A stretch of 64,000 nt of DNA from RYN-133 sp963708645 (GCA_963708645.1 CAVPTA010000007.1:248001-312000), one strand, 5' to 3'; shown: positions 36,683-45,394, counted from the first letter of the stretch. The notes: generated from the sequence alone by a model not told the origin. Numbers and translations: made by a program.

Positions 36683-38107
36683 GTGAGTTCACCCACCATC
36701 GCGACCCTCGGCGACCTGCGCGTGTCGGGGCACGTGCACCGCAGCGTCAAGACCGAGATCCGGCAGAACCTGATCGCTCGACTGACGACCGGCGAGCCGA
36801 GCCTGCCCGGCATAGTCGGTTTCGACGAGACCGTCGTCCCCGAGGTGGAGCGGGCCCTGCTGGCCGGCCACGACATCGTGCTGCTCGGTGAGCGCGGGCA
36901 GGGCAAGACCCGCTTGATCCGCACGCTCGTCGGGCTCTTGGACGAGTGGACACCGGTCGTCGCGGGCTGCGAGATCAACGATCATCCGTACGCGCCGGTA
37001 TGCGGACGCTGCCAGAATCTGCTCGAGACCGAGGGCGATCTGCTGGCCGTGTCGTGGCGGCACCGCAGCGAGCGTTACGGCGAGAAGTTGGCGACGCCCG
37101 ACACGTCGGTCGGCGACCTGATCGGTGACGTCGACCCGATCAAGGTGGCGCAGGGACGCACCCTGGGTGACCCGGAGACGATTCACTTCGGCCTGGTGCC
37201 GCGCACCAACCGCGGAATCCTCGCGGTCAACGAACTGCCCGATCTCGCCGAACGTATCCAGGTTGCACTGCTGAACGTGCTTGAAGAGCGCGACATCCAG
37301 GTGCGCGGCTACCAGTTGCGGATGAATCTCGATCTGCTGCTCGTCGCGAGCGCGAACCCGGAGGACTACACGAACCGCGGTCGCATCATCACCCCGCTCA
37401 AGGACCGGTTCGGTGCGGAGGTGCGCACGCACTATCCGCTCGAGCTGGACGACGAACTCGCGCTCATCGCGCAAGAAGCCGCCGTGCTGTGGACCGACGC
37501 CGACTTCGCTGCGCCTGTGGTTCCGGGTCACCTGCTCGAAGTGATCGGACGCTTCGCCCGCAATGTGCGCGACGCGCCGCAGGTCGATCAGCGTTCCGGC
37601 GTGTCGGCACGCTTCGCGATCGCCGCCGTCGAAACAGTGGCGGCCTCTGCCGTACGACGGGCTGCGGTGGCACGTGAGCAGGTTGCCGTTGCTCGGGTTG
37701 CTGATCTCCCCTCCGTGATTCCCGCATCGCGAGGCAAGGTCGAGTTCGACGACGCCGACGAGGGCCGCGAGTTCGAGGTGCTCGAACATCTCATGCGCCG
37801 CTCGCTCGTCGAGACCTACCGCGCACGGCTCGCGGGACTGGATCTGCGTCCCTTGCAAGAGAAGTTCGACCAGGGACTCACGGTCGAGACCGGCGACGCC
37901 GTGGGCAGCGAGTCGTTGCTCGCGCAGCTCGGGCCCGTCCCCGTGCTCGCTGCGCTGCTCGACCGGCTCGAGGCCGACGGCATCGGCGAAGGCCCCACCG
38001 CGGTCGGTATCGCCGCTGCGGCCCTGGAGTTCGCGCTCGAAGGGCTGCACCTGAACAAGCGCCTGGCCAAGGACACTGACGGCGCGCGCACCATCTACGG
38101 CAACTGA
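36683..38107 (+). CDS. MoxR/magnesium-chelatase-type AAA+ ATPase (Rv0958-like)
   Basis: The 474-residue ATPase has Walker A LLGERGQGKTR (about residues 67-77), a cysteine pair in APVCGRCQNLL (about 113-123), the helix-2 insert region NELPDLAERIQVALLNVLEERDIQVRG, sensor 1 VASANPEDYTNRGRI and the arginine-bearing TPLKDRFGAEVRTHYP. Such ATPases act as chaperones with von Willebrand factor A partners. Here the partner candidate lies 2.3 kb downstream, beyond a GH9 gene; in mycobacteria the pair is Rv0958/Rv0959. The start is a GTG at 36683. The Cys pair suggests a small metal site. Confidence 0.88.
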   Translation: MSSPTIATLGDLRVSGHVHRSVKTEIRQNLIARLTTGEPSLPGIVGFDETVVPEVERALLAGHDIVLLGERGQGKTRLIRTLVGLLDEWTPVVAGCEINDHPYAPVCGRCQNLLETEGDLLAVSWRHRSERYGEKLATPDTSVGDLIGDVDPIKVAQGRTLGDPETIHFGLVPRTNRGILAVNELPDLAERIQVALLNVLEERDIQVRGYQLRMNLDLLLVASANPEDYTNRGRIITPLKDRFGAEVRTHYPLELDDELALIAQEAAVLWTDADFAAPVVPGHLLEVIGRFARNVRDAPQVDQRSGVSARFAIAAVETVAASAVRRAAVAREQVAVARVADLPSVIPASRGKVEFDDADEGREFEVLEHLMRRSLVETYRARLAGLDLRPLQEKFDQGLTVETGDAVGSESLLAQLGPVPVLAALLDRLEADGIGEGPTAVGIAAAALEFALEGLHLNKRLAKDTDGARTIYGN

Positions 38108-38122
38108 CCGGCGGCGATCACG

Positions 38123-40012
38123 ATGAAGCGGATCGCAGCTCTACCGGCCGCACTGCTTCTCACCCTGGTCGGAATGTCGCCGACTGCCGCCTCAGCTCGA
38201 CCGACGACCAGTGCGGCCGGACCGTCCGCATTGCTGCGGGTCGACCAGGGCGGCTACTTGGCCCGTCAGGCCAAGTTCGCCGTCCTGATGTCGCGGACGG
38301 CCCGTCCCGGAGGCGCGGTCTACGTGCTCGACGCGCACGGCACCCGCGTCGCGACGGAAACGGTGCATCGCCGCACGTCGTGGAGCACGTCGTATCCATA
38401 CGAGTACGGCATCGACTTCGGCGGCGTAACCCGTCCCGGTCGGTATCGGCTCGCACTGGCCGGGACGTCCGTCCGCTCGCCGATGTTCGCGGTTGTTCGC
38501 GCGCCGCAGCTGTGGTCTCGGGTGCTGCGCTACGGCGTCCGGTTCGATCAGGTGCAGCGCGACGGCACGGCGGTCGTCCGCGGCACACTCGATCGCCAAC
38601 CGGCCCACCGCAACGATGCACATGCATCCGTCTACCAATGGCCGCGATTCCAGCGCGGCTCGGACGTGATCATCGGGCACAACCTGCACAAGATCGGCGG
38701 GCCCGTCGACGTCGCGGGCGGATGGTTCGACGCTGGTGACTACCTCAAATTCACCCACTCGGCCGCGTACGCCGACGTGTTGCTCTACACCGCCGCTCGC
38801 GAGCTCGGCCGTCGTGCACCGTCGTCGTTGCTTGCCGAGGCGCGCCACGGACTCGCTTGGCTGTCACGGATGTGGCTCCCCCGCACGAAGACCCTGCTGC
38901 TCCAGGTCGGGATCGGGTCGGGGAACAGTGCCGGGACGTTCTACGGCGATCACGACGGCTGGCGGCTGCCGCAGCGTGACGACCGGAACCGCGCTCGGAT
39001 ATGGCGTTACGTCGCACACCGCCCGGTCTTTCGCGCCGCTGCGCCTGGGCACCTGATCAGTCCGAACCTGGTCGGGCGCACCTCGGCGGCGTTCGCCCTC
39101 GCCGCCCAGGTCGACGCACGGACGGCGCCACGGCGCGCGCGACACGAGCTAGCACTCGCGAAGTCCCTGTACGCGATGGCCGACACGGCGTCGCCGCCGC
39201 ATCCGCTCGTGACGGCGCTACCGAACGTGTTCTATCCCGAGTCGTCATGGCACGACGACATGGAGTTGGGCGCGATCGAGATCGTGCGCGCGTCCCGTGC
39301 ATTGCACCGACGGGCGACGCACTATCTGATCGATGCCGGACGGTGGGCTCGCGACTATCTGCGCACGGACGCCGGCGGCGACACGTTCAACCTGTACGAC
39401 GTGAGCGCCCTGGCGCACGCCGACCTGGCGCACGCGATCGGCCCGGCACACCTCGCGGTGACCCGACACGATCTGGTGAGCGACCTGCGTCGCCAGCTGC
39501 GCACGGCCCAGCGGCACGCGAGCCGTGACCCGTTCTCGGCAGGTGTGGACGACACCCAGTTCGACGTCGACTCGCACACGCTGGGGTTGATCGCGACGGA
39601 GGGCTGGTACGAGACCGTGGCGCATTCGCATGCGTTCGACGCGTTAGCCGCGCGTCTGCGCGGCTGGGTGTTCGGCGCCAACGCGTGGGGCACGAGCTTC
39701 ATGGTCGGCATCGGATCGACCTTCCCGCACTGCATGCAGCATCAGGTGGCGAACCTGTCGGGCAGTACCGACGGTTCGCCACCGCTCGATGTCGGCGCGG
39801 TCGTGAACGGCCCGAATAGCGCCGCACTGTTCCGCGGCGGACTGGGCGGTTTCCAGGACGGGATGGTGCACTGCGTCGTCCCCGGCCTGCAACGCTTCAA
39901 CGGCAGCGGAAGTGCCTATCTCGACGACGTCCGTTCGTGGCAGACCGACGAGCCTGCTCTCGACATGACCGGGGCCGCGATCGCGGCCGCGGCGGCGCAG
40001 CTGTCGAAGTAG
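38123..40012 (+). CDS. Secreted glycoside hydrolase family 9 enzyme
   Basis: The 629-residue protein has a signal peptide (residues 1 to about 25), an N-terminal Ig-like domain (about 33-125, starting LLRVDQGGYLARQAKFAVL) and a GH9 (alpha/alpha)6 barrel. The catalytic base motif is GGWFDAGDYLKF with Asp203 and Asp206. The C-terminal acid motif is SYLDD-like with SWQTDEPALDM, Glu610. Members are endoglucanases, exoglucosaminidases and related beta-glycanases, and the substrate cannot be chosen from sequence. It starts 15 nt after the AAA+ stop on the same strand. It separates that ATPase from its likely VWA partner. Confidence 0.87.
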   Translation: MKRIAALPAALLLTLVGMSPTAASARPTTSAAGPSALLRVDQGGYLARQAKFAVLMSRTARPGGAVYVLDAHGTRVATETVHRRTSWSTSYPYEYGIDFGGVTRPGRYRLALAGTSVRSPMFAVVRAPQLWSRVLRYGVRFDQVQRDGTAVVRGTLDRQPAHRNDAHASVYQWPRFQRGSDVIIGHNLHKIGGPVDVAGGWFDAGDYLKFTHSAAYADVLLYTAARELGRRAPSSLLAEARHGLAWLSRMWLPRTKTLLLQVGIGSGNSAGTFYGDHDGWRLPQRDDRNRARIWRYVAHRPVFRAAAPGHLISPNLVGRTSAAFALAAQVDARTAPRRARHELALAKSLYAMADTASPPHPLVTALPNVFYPESSWHDDMELGAIEIVRASRALHRRATHYLIDAGRWARDYLRTDAGGDTFNLYDVSALAHADLAHAIGPAHLAVTRHDLVSDLRRQLRTAQRHASRDPFSAGVDDTQFDVDSHTLGLIATEGWYETVAHSHAFDALAARLRGWVFGANAWGTSFMVGIGSTFPHCMQHQVANLSGSTDGSPPLDVGAVVNGPNSAALFRGGLGGFQDGMVHCVVPGLQRFNGSGSAYLDDVRSWQTDEPALDMTGAAIAAAAAQLSK

Positions 40013-40121
40013 TTGCGCGCAGCTGTTGTTGAGCGCACTGATAGCCCCACACCACCACGTCGCGTCGGCAGGGATGTCGCGCGCAAAGTAGTCGCCAAGC
40101 AGGGGGTGAGCCGGCGTGCGG

Positions 40122-40304
40122 CTAGGCGGCGTGCTCGCCGGGCAGATTGTCGTCGTCCCGCACGACAATCGTGTGGTCGATGGAGTAGGTCGCGGGTTCG
40201 ACGATGTAGGTGCGCCCGGCGGGGGGTGGTATATCGAATGGGGTTGTCAAGTTGCGTGGTCCACGACTGCACCGCTGCCATCCGAACTGGGTGTCGTCTC
40301 GCAC
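40122..40304 (-). CDS. Small orphan frame with internal IVVRDD repeat
   Basis: The 60-codon frame opens with GTG and encodes RDDTQFGWQRCSRGPRN...YSIDHTIVVRDDDNLPGEHAA. Three codons upstream of the GTG (in frame, after a TGA) give IVVRDD again, so the same six residues occur near both ends of the frame. No ribosome-binding site is evident. It could be a real small protein, a fragment of a decayed gene, or chance. I recognise no family. Confidence 0.25.
   Translation of the reverse strand: MRDDTQFGWQRCSRGPRNLTTPFDIPPPAGRTYIVEPATYSIDHTIVVRDDDNLPGEHAA
40145..40170. repeat. Stem-loop, GATTGTCGT arm
   Basis: A perfect 9-bp inverted repeat (40145-40153 with 40162-40170) has an 8-nt loop. The right arm shares CGCACGACAAT with the second hairpin at 40292-40308. 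Confidence 0.5.
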
Positions 40305-40308
40305 GACA
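40292..40308. repeat. Stem-loop, TGTCGT arm, related to the hairpin at 40145
   Basis: A perfect 6-bp inverted repeat (40292-40297 with 40303-40308) has a 5-nt loop. Together the two hairpins bracket the small orphan frame. They may be terminators, regulatory structures or the ends of a short decayed element. Confidence 0.45.
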
Positions 40309-40379
40309 ATCCGCCCACCTCACCACCCCGTGGCTAGGCTCGGACGAGAGCCATACGAGCGAGGATTCGAGGTGCGCAC

Positions 40380-42344
40380 ATGCCCAAGTCGCGGTTCCAC
40401 TACGGCGCCTGGCACGGCGGTCCGGACCCGCTTGCTGCGCCGTACGACATCCGCGAGGCGCTCGACGAGATCGGTGACGACGTGCTCGCCGGCGCCGCTC
40501 CGCGCAGCGCCCTGAACCGGTTGCTGCGCCGCGGCACCGACGGACGCAACGGCCTCGACGCATTGCGACGACGCGCACGCGAGCGGGCCCGCGAACTGCG
40601 TCACAGCGGCCGACTCGACGGGACGCTCGAGAAGGTCAAGGAATTGCTCGAACAGGCTGTCGAAGCCGAGCGGCGCGAGTTGTTCCCCGATCCGTCCGAC
40701 AGCGCCCGGATGGCCGAATCGGAACTGGACGCCCTGCCGAGCGACACTGCCCGCGCGGTGCGACAGCTCAGTGACTACCAATGGCGCTCCGAGCAGGCCC
40801 AATTGGCCTACCAGCAGATCCAGGACATGCTGCGCGACGAGGTGCTCGACGCACAGTTCGCCGGACTGCGCGAAGCCATGCAGAGCGCGACGCCACAGGA
40901 TCTCGAGCGCGTACGCGAGATGATGAGCGCGCTCAACGACATGCTTGACGCCGATGCCCGCGGCGAACACACGCAGGAACAGTTCGAGCAGTTCATGCAG
41001 CAGTACGGTGACTTCTTCCCCGAAGCTCCCCAGAACCTCGAAGAACTCATCGATTCCCTGGCCCGCCGCGCGGCGGCTGCGCAGCGCCTGCTCGACAGCC
41101 TCACTCCCGATCAGCGCAACGAGCTCGAAGCGTTGATGAGCCAGGCGATGCAACAGTCCGGCCTCGCCGACGAGATGGGACGGCTGCAGCAGGGCCTGCG
41201 CTCCGCGCGTCCCGACCTGCGCTGGGGCGGACGCCAACGCGTCGACGGCGAGAGCCCGATGGGTTTCTCCGACGCCACGGGCGCGCTCGCCGAACTCGCC
41301 GATCTCGACCAGCTCGATGACCTGCTCGGCCAGGACTATCCCGGTGCAAGCCTCGACGACATCGACGAAGAACTCATCGAGCGCGCGCTCGGCCGTGCCG
41401 CCGTCGACGACGTCTCGCAGCTGCGCCGCATCGAGCGCGAGCTTCGCGACCAGGGTTATCTCCAACGTGGCAGCGACGGACTGCGGCTGACGCCGCGAGC
41501 TCTGCGCCGGCTCGGATCCACTGCACTGAAAAGGGTTTTCGACGTTCTTGAATCGCGCGGACGCGGCGGCCACGACGTTCGCGACGCCGGTGCCGCCGGC
41601 GAAGTCACCGGGGCCAGTCGTGAATGGCGCTTCGGCGACGAACAGCCCTTGGACGTCGTCCGGACGGTCCGCAACGCCGTGCAGCGCACGACTGCTGCGG
41701 GCATCGAGCTCGGCCTGGCGTCCGAGGACTTCGAAATCGTCGAGACCGAGCGGCGCTCGTCGGCCGCGGTGGCATTGCTCGTCGACATGTCGTACTCGAT
41801 GGAGCTGCGCGGCACCTGGGGCGAGGCGAAGACGACTGCGCTCGCTCTGCACGCGCTGATCAGCAGCAAGTTCCCGCAGGACGCCATCGAGATCATCGGC
41901 TTCAGCGATTACGCGCGGGTCATGAGCACCAACGCGCTCGTCGAGCACGATTGGGATCGGGTGCAGGGCACGAACCTGCAACACGGGCTCATGCTCGCGC
42001 GCCGCCATCTCGACAAGCACCGCAACTCCGAGCCGGTCATTCTCGTGATCACCGACGGTGAGCCGACCGCGCATCTGGCGCGGGACGGTTTCGCCGACTT
42101 CGCCTGGCCGCCGACGCGCGAGACGATTGCCGCGACCCTTGCTGAGGTCGAGCGGTGCACCCGCCGGGGCGCAACAATCAACGTCTTCATGCTCGATGAC
42201 GACCCGCGGCTGGTCGAGTTCATGCGCGAGGTCGGCCGACGCAACGGTGGCCGCCTGTTCCTTCCGAAACAAGGTGCGCTCGGCGAGTACGTCGTGGCCG
42301 ACTACCTGCGCTCGCGCGACGGACGTCGCCGTGCTGCCGGCTGA
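40380..42344 (+). CDS. VWA-domain protein, likely partner of the MoxR-type ATPase (Rv0959-like)
   Basis: The 654-residue protein has a long helical, Gln/Glu-rich N-terminal half (about 50-300, probable coiled coils), a linker (about 300-430), and a C-terminal von Willebrand factor A domain. The MIDAS metal site is visible as DMSYSM (Asp469), a Thr in QGTNLQHGL and Asp in VITDGEPTAH. VWA proteins of this class work with MoxR AAA+ ATPases in complex assembly. The corresponding ATPase is 2.3 kb upstream. Its last codons overlap the GTG start of the SET-domain gene. Confidence 0.85.
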   Translation: MPKSRFHYGAWHGGPDPLAAPYDIREALDEIGDDVLAGAAPRSALNRLLRRGTDGRNGLDALRRRARERARELRHSGRLDGTLEKVKELLEQAVEAERRELFPDPSDSARMAESELDALPSDTARAVRQLSDYQWRSEQAQLAYQQIQDMLRDEVLDAQFAGLREAMQSATPQDLERVREMMSALNDMLDADARGEHTQEQFEQFMQQYGDFFPEAPQNLEELIDSLARRAAAAQRLLDSLTPDQRNELEALMSQAMQQSGLADEMGRLQQGLRSARPDLRWGGRQRVDGESPMGFSDATGALAELADLDQLDDLLGQDYPGASLDDIDEELIERALGRAAVDDVSQLRRIERELRDQGYLQRGSDGLRLTPRALRRLGSTALKRVFDVLESRGRGGHDVRDAGAAGEVTGASREWRFGDEQPLDVVRTVRNAVQRTTAAGIELGLASEDFEIVETERRSSAAVALLVDMSYSMELRGTWGEAKTTALALHALISSKFPQDAIEIIGFSDYARVMSTNALVEHDWDRVQGTNLQHGLMLARRHLDKHRNSEPVILVITDGEPTAHLARDGFADFAWPPTRETIAATLAEVERCTRRGATINVFMLDDDPRLVEFMREVGRRNGGRLFLPKQGALGEYVVADYLRSRDGRRRAAG

Positions 42345-42684
42345 CTTCGAGCGACGCCCCTCACCGATCGCCGGCCTCGGCGTGTTCGCCGTCAGCGACC
42401 TCGCCGCGGGTGTGGCCGTGGCCGGATCGTTGAACCACAGTTGCGATCCCAACACTTGGTTCGACGGCGACACTCTCGTCACCCGCCGCACGGTCGACGC
42501 AGGCGAGGAACTCACCTACGACTACGCAACCGGTGACACCGAGGTCATCCTCTACTGCCACTGCGAGACGTACCGCTGCCGCCAGGTCGTCGAGGGGCAT
42601 GACTGGCAGATCCCCCAGTTGCAACAGCGCTACGCCGGACACTTCGCCCCAGACGTTCAGAAGCTGATCGAGGGCGCCCAATAG
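42331..42684 (+). CDS. Short SET-domain protein lacking the usual N-terminal half
   Basis: The 117-residue product has the SET catalytic core NHSCDPNTWF and GEELTYDYATGD, followed by a post-SET-like cysteine cluster in YCHCETYRCRQVV. SET proteins are S-adenosylmethionine-dependent lysine methyltransferases. Related small bacterial SET proteins carry some 40-50 additional residues between the opening PSPIAGLGVFAVSDLAAG and the NHSCDPN motif. Here they are joined directly by VAVAGSL, so substrate- and SAM-binding strands appear to be missing. The GTG start overlaps the VWA gene by 14 nt. It could be inactive, or the gap could be an in-frame deletion. Confidence 0.65.
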   Translation: MLPADFERRPSPIAGLGVFAVSDLAAGVAVAGSLNHSCDPNTWFDGDTLVTRRTVDAGEELTYDYATGDTEVILYCHCETYRCRQVVEGHDWQIPQLQQRYAGHFAPDVQKLIEGAQ

Positions 42685-42694
42685 GGTGGTCGCC

Positions 42695-43621
42695 ATGCGA
42701 GCGCGCTACGCCTACCTCGGTCCGGCCGGGACATTCACCGAGGCAGCGCTTCGGCTGGTCGCCTCACCCGACGAGGTCGACTACCTCCCTCAGCAACACG
42801 TCGTGGCCGCGCTCGAGGCCGTGCGGTCAGGCAGCGCCGATTTCGCCGTGGTCGCAATCGAGAACTCGGTCGAAGGTGCGGTCACCGTCGTGCTCGACAC
42901 GCTGTCGACAGGCGATCTCGCCATCGTCCGCGAAGTGCTCGTGCCGGTGTCGTTCAGCCTCGCGGCCCGACCGGGCGTCCCACTCTCGGACGTGCGCCGC
43001 GTCGCCGCGCACCCGCACGCCTGGGCGCAGTGCCGCGGCTGGCTGATGGCCAACCTGCCGCAGGTCGAACACATCTCGCAGACCTCGAACACGATCGCCG
43101 CGCAGCAACTCGCCGAGCCCGGCCGTGCGGTCGACTTCGACGCGGCACTCGTACCGCCCGCTGCTCTGGAGCACTACCCGCTACAGGTGCTCGTCGAGCA
43201 GGTCGCCGACAACGCTGCGGCGGTGACGCGCTTCGTCGTGGTCGGCCGGCCGGGCGACGTGCCGGCACCCACCGGTGCCGACAAGACCACGCTGGTCGTG
43301 CACCTGCCCGACAACGAGGCCGGCGCGCTGCTGACGATGCTGGAGCAGTTCGCCACTCGCGGAGTCAATCTGTCCCGCATCGAGTCGCGGCCGATCGGCG
43401 ACGAACTCGGCCGCTACCTGTTCTCGATCGACGCCGAGGGACACATCGCCGAGGCCCGGATGGCCGAGGCGTTGATGGGCCTGCACCGCGTGTGTCCGGT
43501 CGTGCGGTTTCTCGGCTCGTATCCACGCGCCGACGGAGTGGCGAACGACGTGTCGCCAGGCACCGGCAGCGCCGATTTCGCCGCAGCGCGGCAGTGGGTC
43601 GCCGACCTGCGCGGAAACTAG
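42695..43621 (+). CDS. pheA: Prephenate dehydratase
   Basis: Converts prephenate to phenylpyruvate in phenylalanine synthesis. The 308-residue monofunctional protein has the catalytic domain (about 2-185: YAYLGPAGTFTEAAL, then VAIENSVEGAV and the TRFVVVG catalytic Thr-Arg-Phe). An ACT regulatory domain follows (about 200-275, with NEAGALLTMLEQFATRGVNLSRIESRP, the allosteric Phe-binding region). ATG at 42695 is preferred over an in-frame GTG three codons upstream. Its stop overlaps the stop of the sigma-associated membrane protein on the other strand. Confidence 0.95.
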   Translation: MRARYAYLGPAGTFTEAALRLVASPDEVDYLPQQHVVAALEAVRSGSADFAVVAIENSVEGAVTVVLDTLSTGDLAIVREVLVPVSFSLAARPGVPLSDVRRVAAHPHAWAQCRGWLMANLPQVEHISQTSNTIAAQQLAEPGRAVDFDAALVPPAALEHYPLQVLVEQVADNAAAVTRFVVVGRPGDVPAPTGADKTTLVVHLPDNEAGALLTMLEQFATRGVNLSRIESRPIGDELGRYLFSIDAEGHIAEARMAEALMGLHRVCPVVRFLGSYPRADGVANDVSPGTGSADFAAARQWVADLRGN

Positions 43622-44383
43622 CGCAGCAGGTTGCTCAACAACTTCGGCGCGACCACGAAGTAGCGAATGACCACTCCGTTCGTCGCGATCGCGTTGGGAC
43701 ACGTGATGGTGACGACGACGGGCTTGGCCCGGTGGCGCTGCCGGCGTGAACGGCAGCAACTCCACGGTTCCGGCCGGTTCGTCCCGGGTGCACGTCCGCT
43801 TCGACGGTGTGGGTCGGGTCGCGGCCGCGTTGACGGTGGACGCAAACGCTCTGGCCGCGCCTGCCTGAAGGACGACCGTGCGGTGCAGCGCTCCGCCCGG
43901 GTAGGCGCACGCGCGGATGGCTGACGTGCCGGGAGGGAACAGAGCGGCGCGGTAGGCGCCCTGTGGTGCATAACTGGTCGGTATCTCGACGCGGTCGGGA
44001 ACCGGCGGGCATGTCGCGGCGAACCCACCCGCGGGCGCAGGAACGCCGGCACGGCCGCCGGCGGCACCGCCGCCACCCTGCGACGACGACGCTTCGGAAG
44101 CGGGGGCGTTCGCCGCGTGCGGTTCGCCGGACGACCCCCGGCGCTGACTCAACGCTGTCCCATCCGCAGAGCTGCCGCCGCCCTCCTCCTTCGAACCGCC
44201 GCCGAGCAACATCAGCCCGCCGCCGAGCAGGCCGACAACCAGCGTCGCGCCGGCGAGCCGATTCACACGTTGACGCCGCTCGCGGTGCACGCGGTGCGCG
44301 TGCGCGATGAGCAGGCCGGCGTCGAGCGCGTCGCCCTCGCCCTCGTGCAACGCTGCGCGCAGCTGTGATTCGCTCGGGCTCAT
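43618..44383 (-). CDS. Membrane protein paired with the ECF sigma gene, frameshifted
   Basis: The product starts with an acidic cytoplasmic helix (SPSESQLRAALHEGEGDALD), has one membrane helix at about 43-62 (LAGATLVVGLLGGGLMLLG) and a Gly/Ser-rich extracytoplasmic spacer, then a domain with three or more Cys. After TPAAPPG the frame loses its likely end. Allowing one extra base near 43726-43730 gives KPVVVTITCPNAIATNGVVIRYFVVAPKLLSNLLR and a stop at 43618, for 254 residues. Position (ATGA overlap with the sigma gene) and topology suggest an anti-sigma or sensor role, although no zinc-binding anti-sigma motif is visible. Confidence 0.65.
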
Positions 44384-44877
44384 CCGGTCACCCCGATCTC
44401 CACCCGCAACCTCGACAGCGCCCGTGAGCAGGTGCTCTTCACCGTCCCGACCGGGATGCCGAGCGTCTTGGCTGTTTCTTGCTCGGACTGATCGCAGTAG
44501 TAGCGCAGTACGATCACTGCGCGCTCACGCGCACCGAGTCCGGCCAGCAGGCGACGCAGTTCGTCGCGCTCGTCAGCCGCACCGACGCCAGCGCTGTCGC
44601 CGGCACTGACCTCGGGCAACACCTCGGTCGGCTTCTCGCCCCACCAGCGCCGCCGGGTCGAGTCGATGTGCGCCGTCACCATCGCCCTCCGCGCGTACGC
44701 GACCGGAGCCTCGATGCGGTCCCACTTCATGAAGACCCGCGTCAGAACCGTCTGCACCAAGTCCTCTCCTCGATGATGGTCGCCTGTCAACAGGCGCGCG
44801 GCATGGAGCAGCGCCGCGCCGTTCGCATCGACGAACGCGCGGAACGCCGCTTCATCAGCCAACGAACCGACCTCCAC
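44380..44877 (-). CDS. SigE-family ECF RNA polymerase sigma factor
   Basis: The 165-residue sigma factor has region 2 (about 8-75, HRGEDLVQTVLTRVFMKW and a region 2.4 helix) and region 4 (about 105-160, ARERAVIVLRYYCDQSEQETAKTLGIPVGTVKSTCSRALSRL, a helix-turn-helix). It fits the actinobacterial SigE-family group of short ECF factors. The start is a GTG at 44877. A promoter of ECF type lies directly upstream with its -10 only 7 nt from the GTG. This suggests autoregulation and a leaderless message. It is co-transcribed with the membrane protein gene. Confidence 0.92.
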   Translation of the reverse strand: MEVGSLADEAAFRAFVDANGAALLHAARLLTGDHHRGEDLVQTVLTRVFMKWDRIEAPVAYARRAMVTAHIDSTRRRWWGEKPTEVLPEVSAGDSAGVGAADERDELRRLLAGLGARERAVIVLRYYCDQSEQETAKTLGIPVGTVKSTCSRALSRLRVEIGVTG

Positions 44878-44883
44878 CTACCT

Positions 44884-44911
44884 GGACGAGGCGGTGTACC
44901 GAGTCGGTTCC
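44884..44911 (-). promoter_or_regulatory. ECF-type promoter of the sigma gene
   Basis: On the minus strand GGAACC (44911-44906) is followed after 17 nt by CGTCC (44888-44884), matching the general ECF consensus (GGAAC, 16-17 nt, CGTC). Transcription would start close to the GTG at 44877. Confidence 0.6.
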
Positions 44912-44912
44912 A

Positions 44913-45365
44913 TCAATGTCCCGGCTGATACACCATCAAGAACACGATCACGGCGAAGATCAGCCCGACAATGCCGCCGGACGCGGCCACGCGTGCCGTC
45001 AACGTGACCACCGAACCCTGTTCCTGGATGAGCGCTGTCGCCTTATTGAGAGTGGGGACGATCACGGCGAGCACGATCGCGATCGCGGCGAGCCAGAGAA
45101 CCAGCGACAGCCAGATCCAGGTCTGGCTGAATTCGCCGATCTTGTGACCCTTGTTGTCAGGGTCGTTCATCGATGCCAACGCCATGCCGGCGATGACGAC
45201 GAGCACTGACGTGTAGGCGTAGATCTTCAGCATCCGCGCGGCAGATGCGGTGGCCACCCCGTTGCCCGTGCGCACACCCCGTCCGGCGGTTGTCGCCGCG
45301 TGCACGAGCGGCCCGATGGCGAAGATGGCGAACAGCAGGTGCAGCGCGAAGACGAATTTGACCAC
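44913..45365 (-). CDS. DUF2269 family membrane protein
   Basis: The 150-residue protein has four hydrophobic helices (about 3-22, 47-63, 80-105, 122-147). It fits the DUF2269 integral membrane family: an N-terminal FALHLLFAIFAIGPLVHAA and a His near residue 9 that is shared among members. No function is known. It lies between the sulfatase and the sigma factor genes on the same strand; the ECF promoter is immediately after its stop. Confidence 0.75.
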   Translation of the reverse strand: MVKFVFALHLLFAIFAIGPLVHAATTAGRGVRTGNGVATASAARMLKIYAYTSVLVVIAGMALASMNDPDNKGHKIGEFSQTWIWLSLVLWLAAIAIVLAVIVPTLNKATALIQEQGSVVTLTARVAASGGIVGLIFAVIVFLMVYQPGH

Positions 45366-45394
45366 GAACCGAGGCTAACGCCGCGCCGGCGAGG

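Larger units (their letters stand above)
40013..40379. other. 367-bp intergenic region with twin stem-loops
   Basis: No conserved gene covers this stretch. It holds two related hairpins, a 60-codon minus-strand frame (40122-40304), and the upstream region of the VWA gene (start 40380, no clear ribosome-binding site). Composition is less biased than in the flanking genes. A second minus-strand frame, out of register with the first, also looks protein-like around 40015-40110 (DYFARDIPADATWWCGAI). The two together could be the remains of one decayed gene. Confidence 0.4.

Noticed and set aside
40320..42515. Long minus-strand frame of 731 codons opposite the VWA gene
   Set aside because: It lies antisense to a gene with clear VWA motifs, and its sequence shows no family features. 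Long antisense frames are expected in GC-rich DNA.
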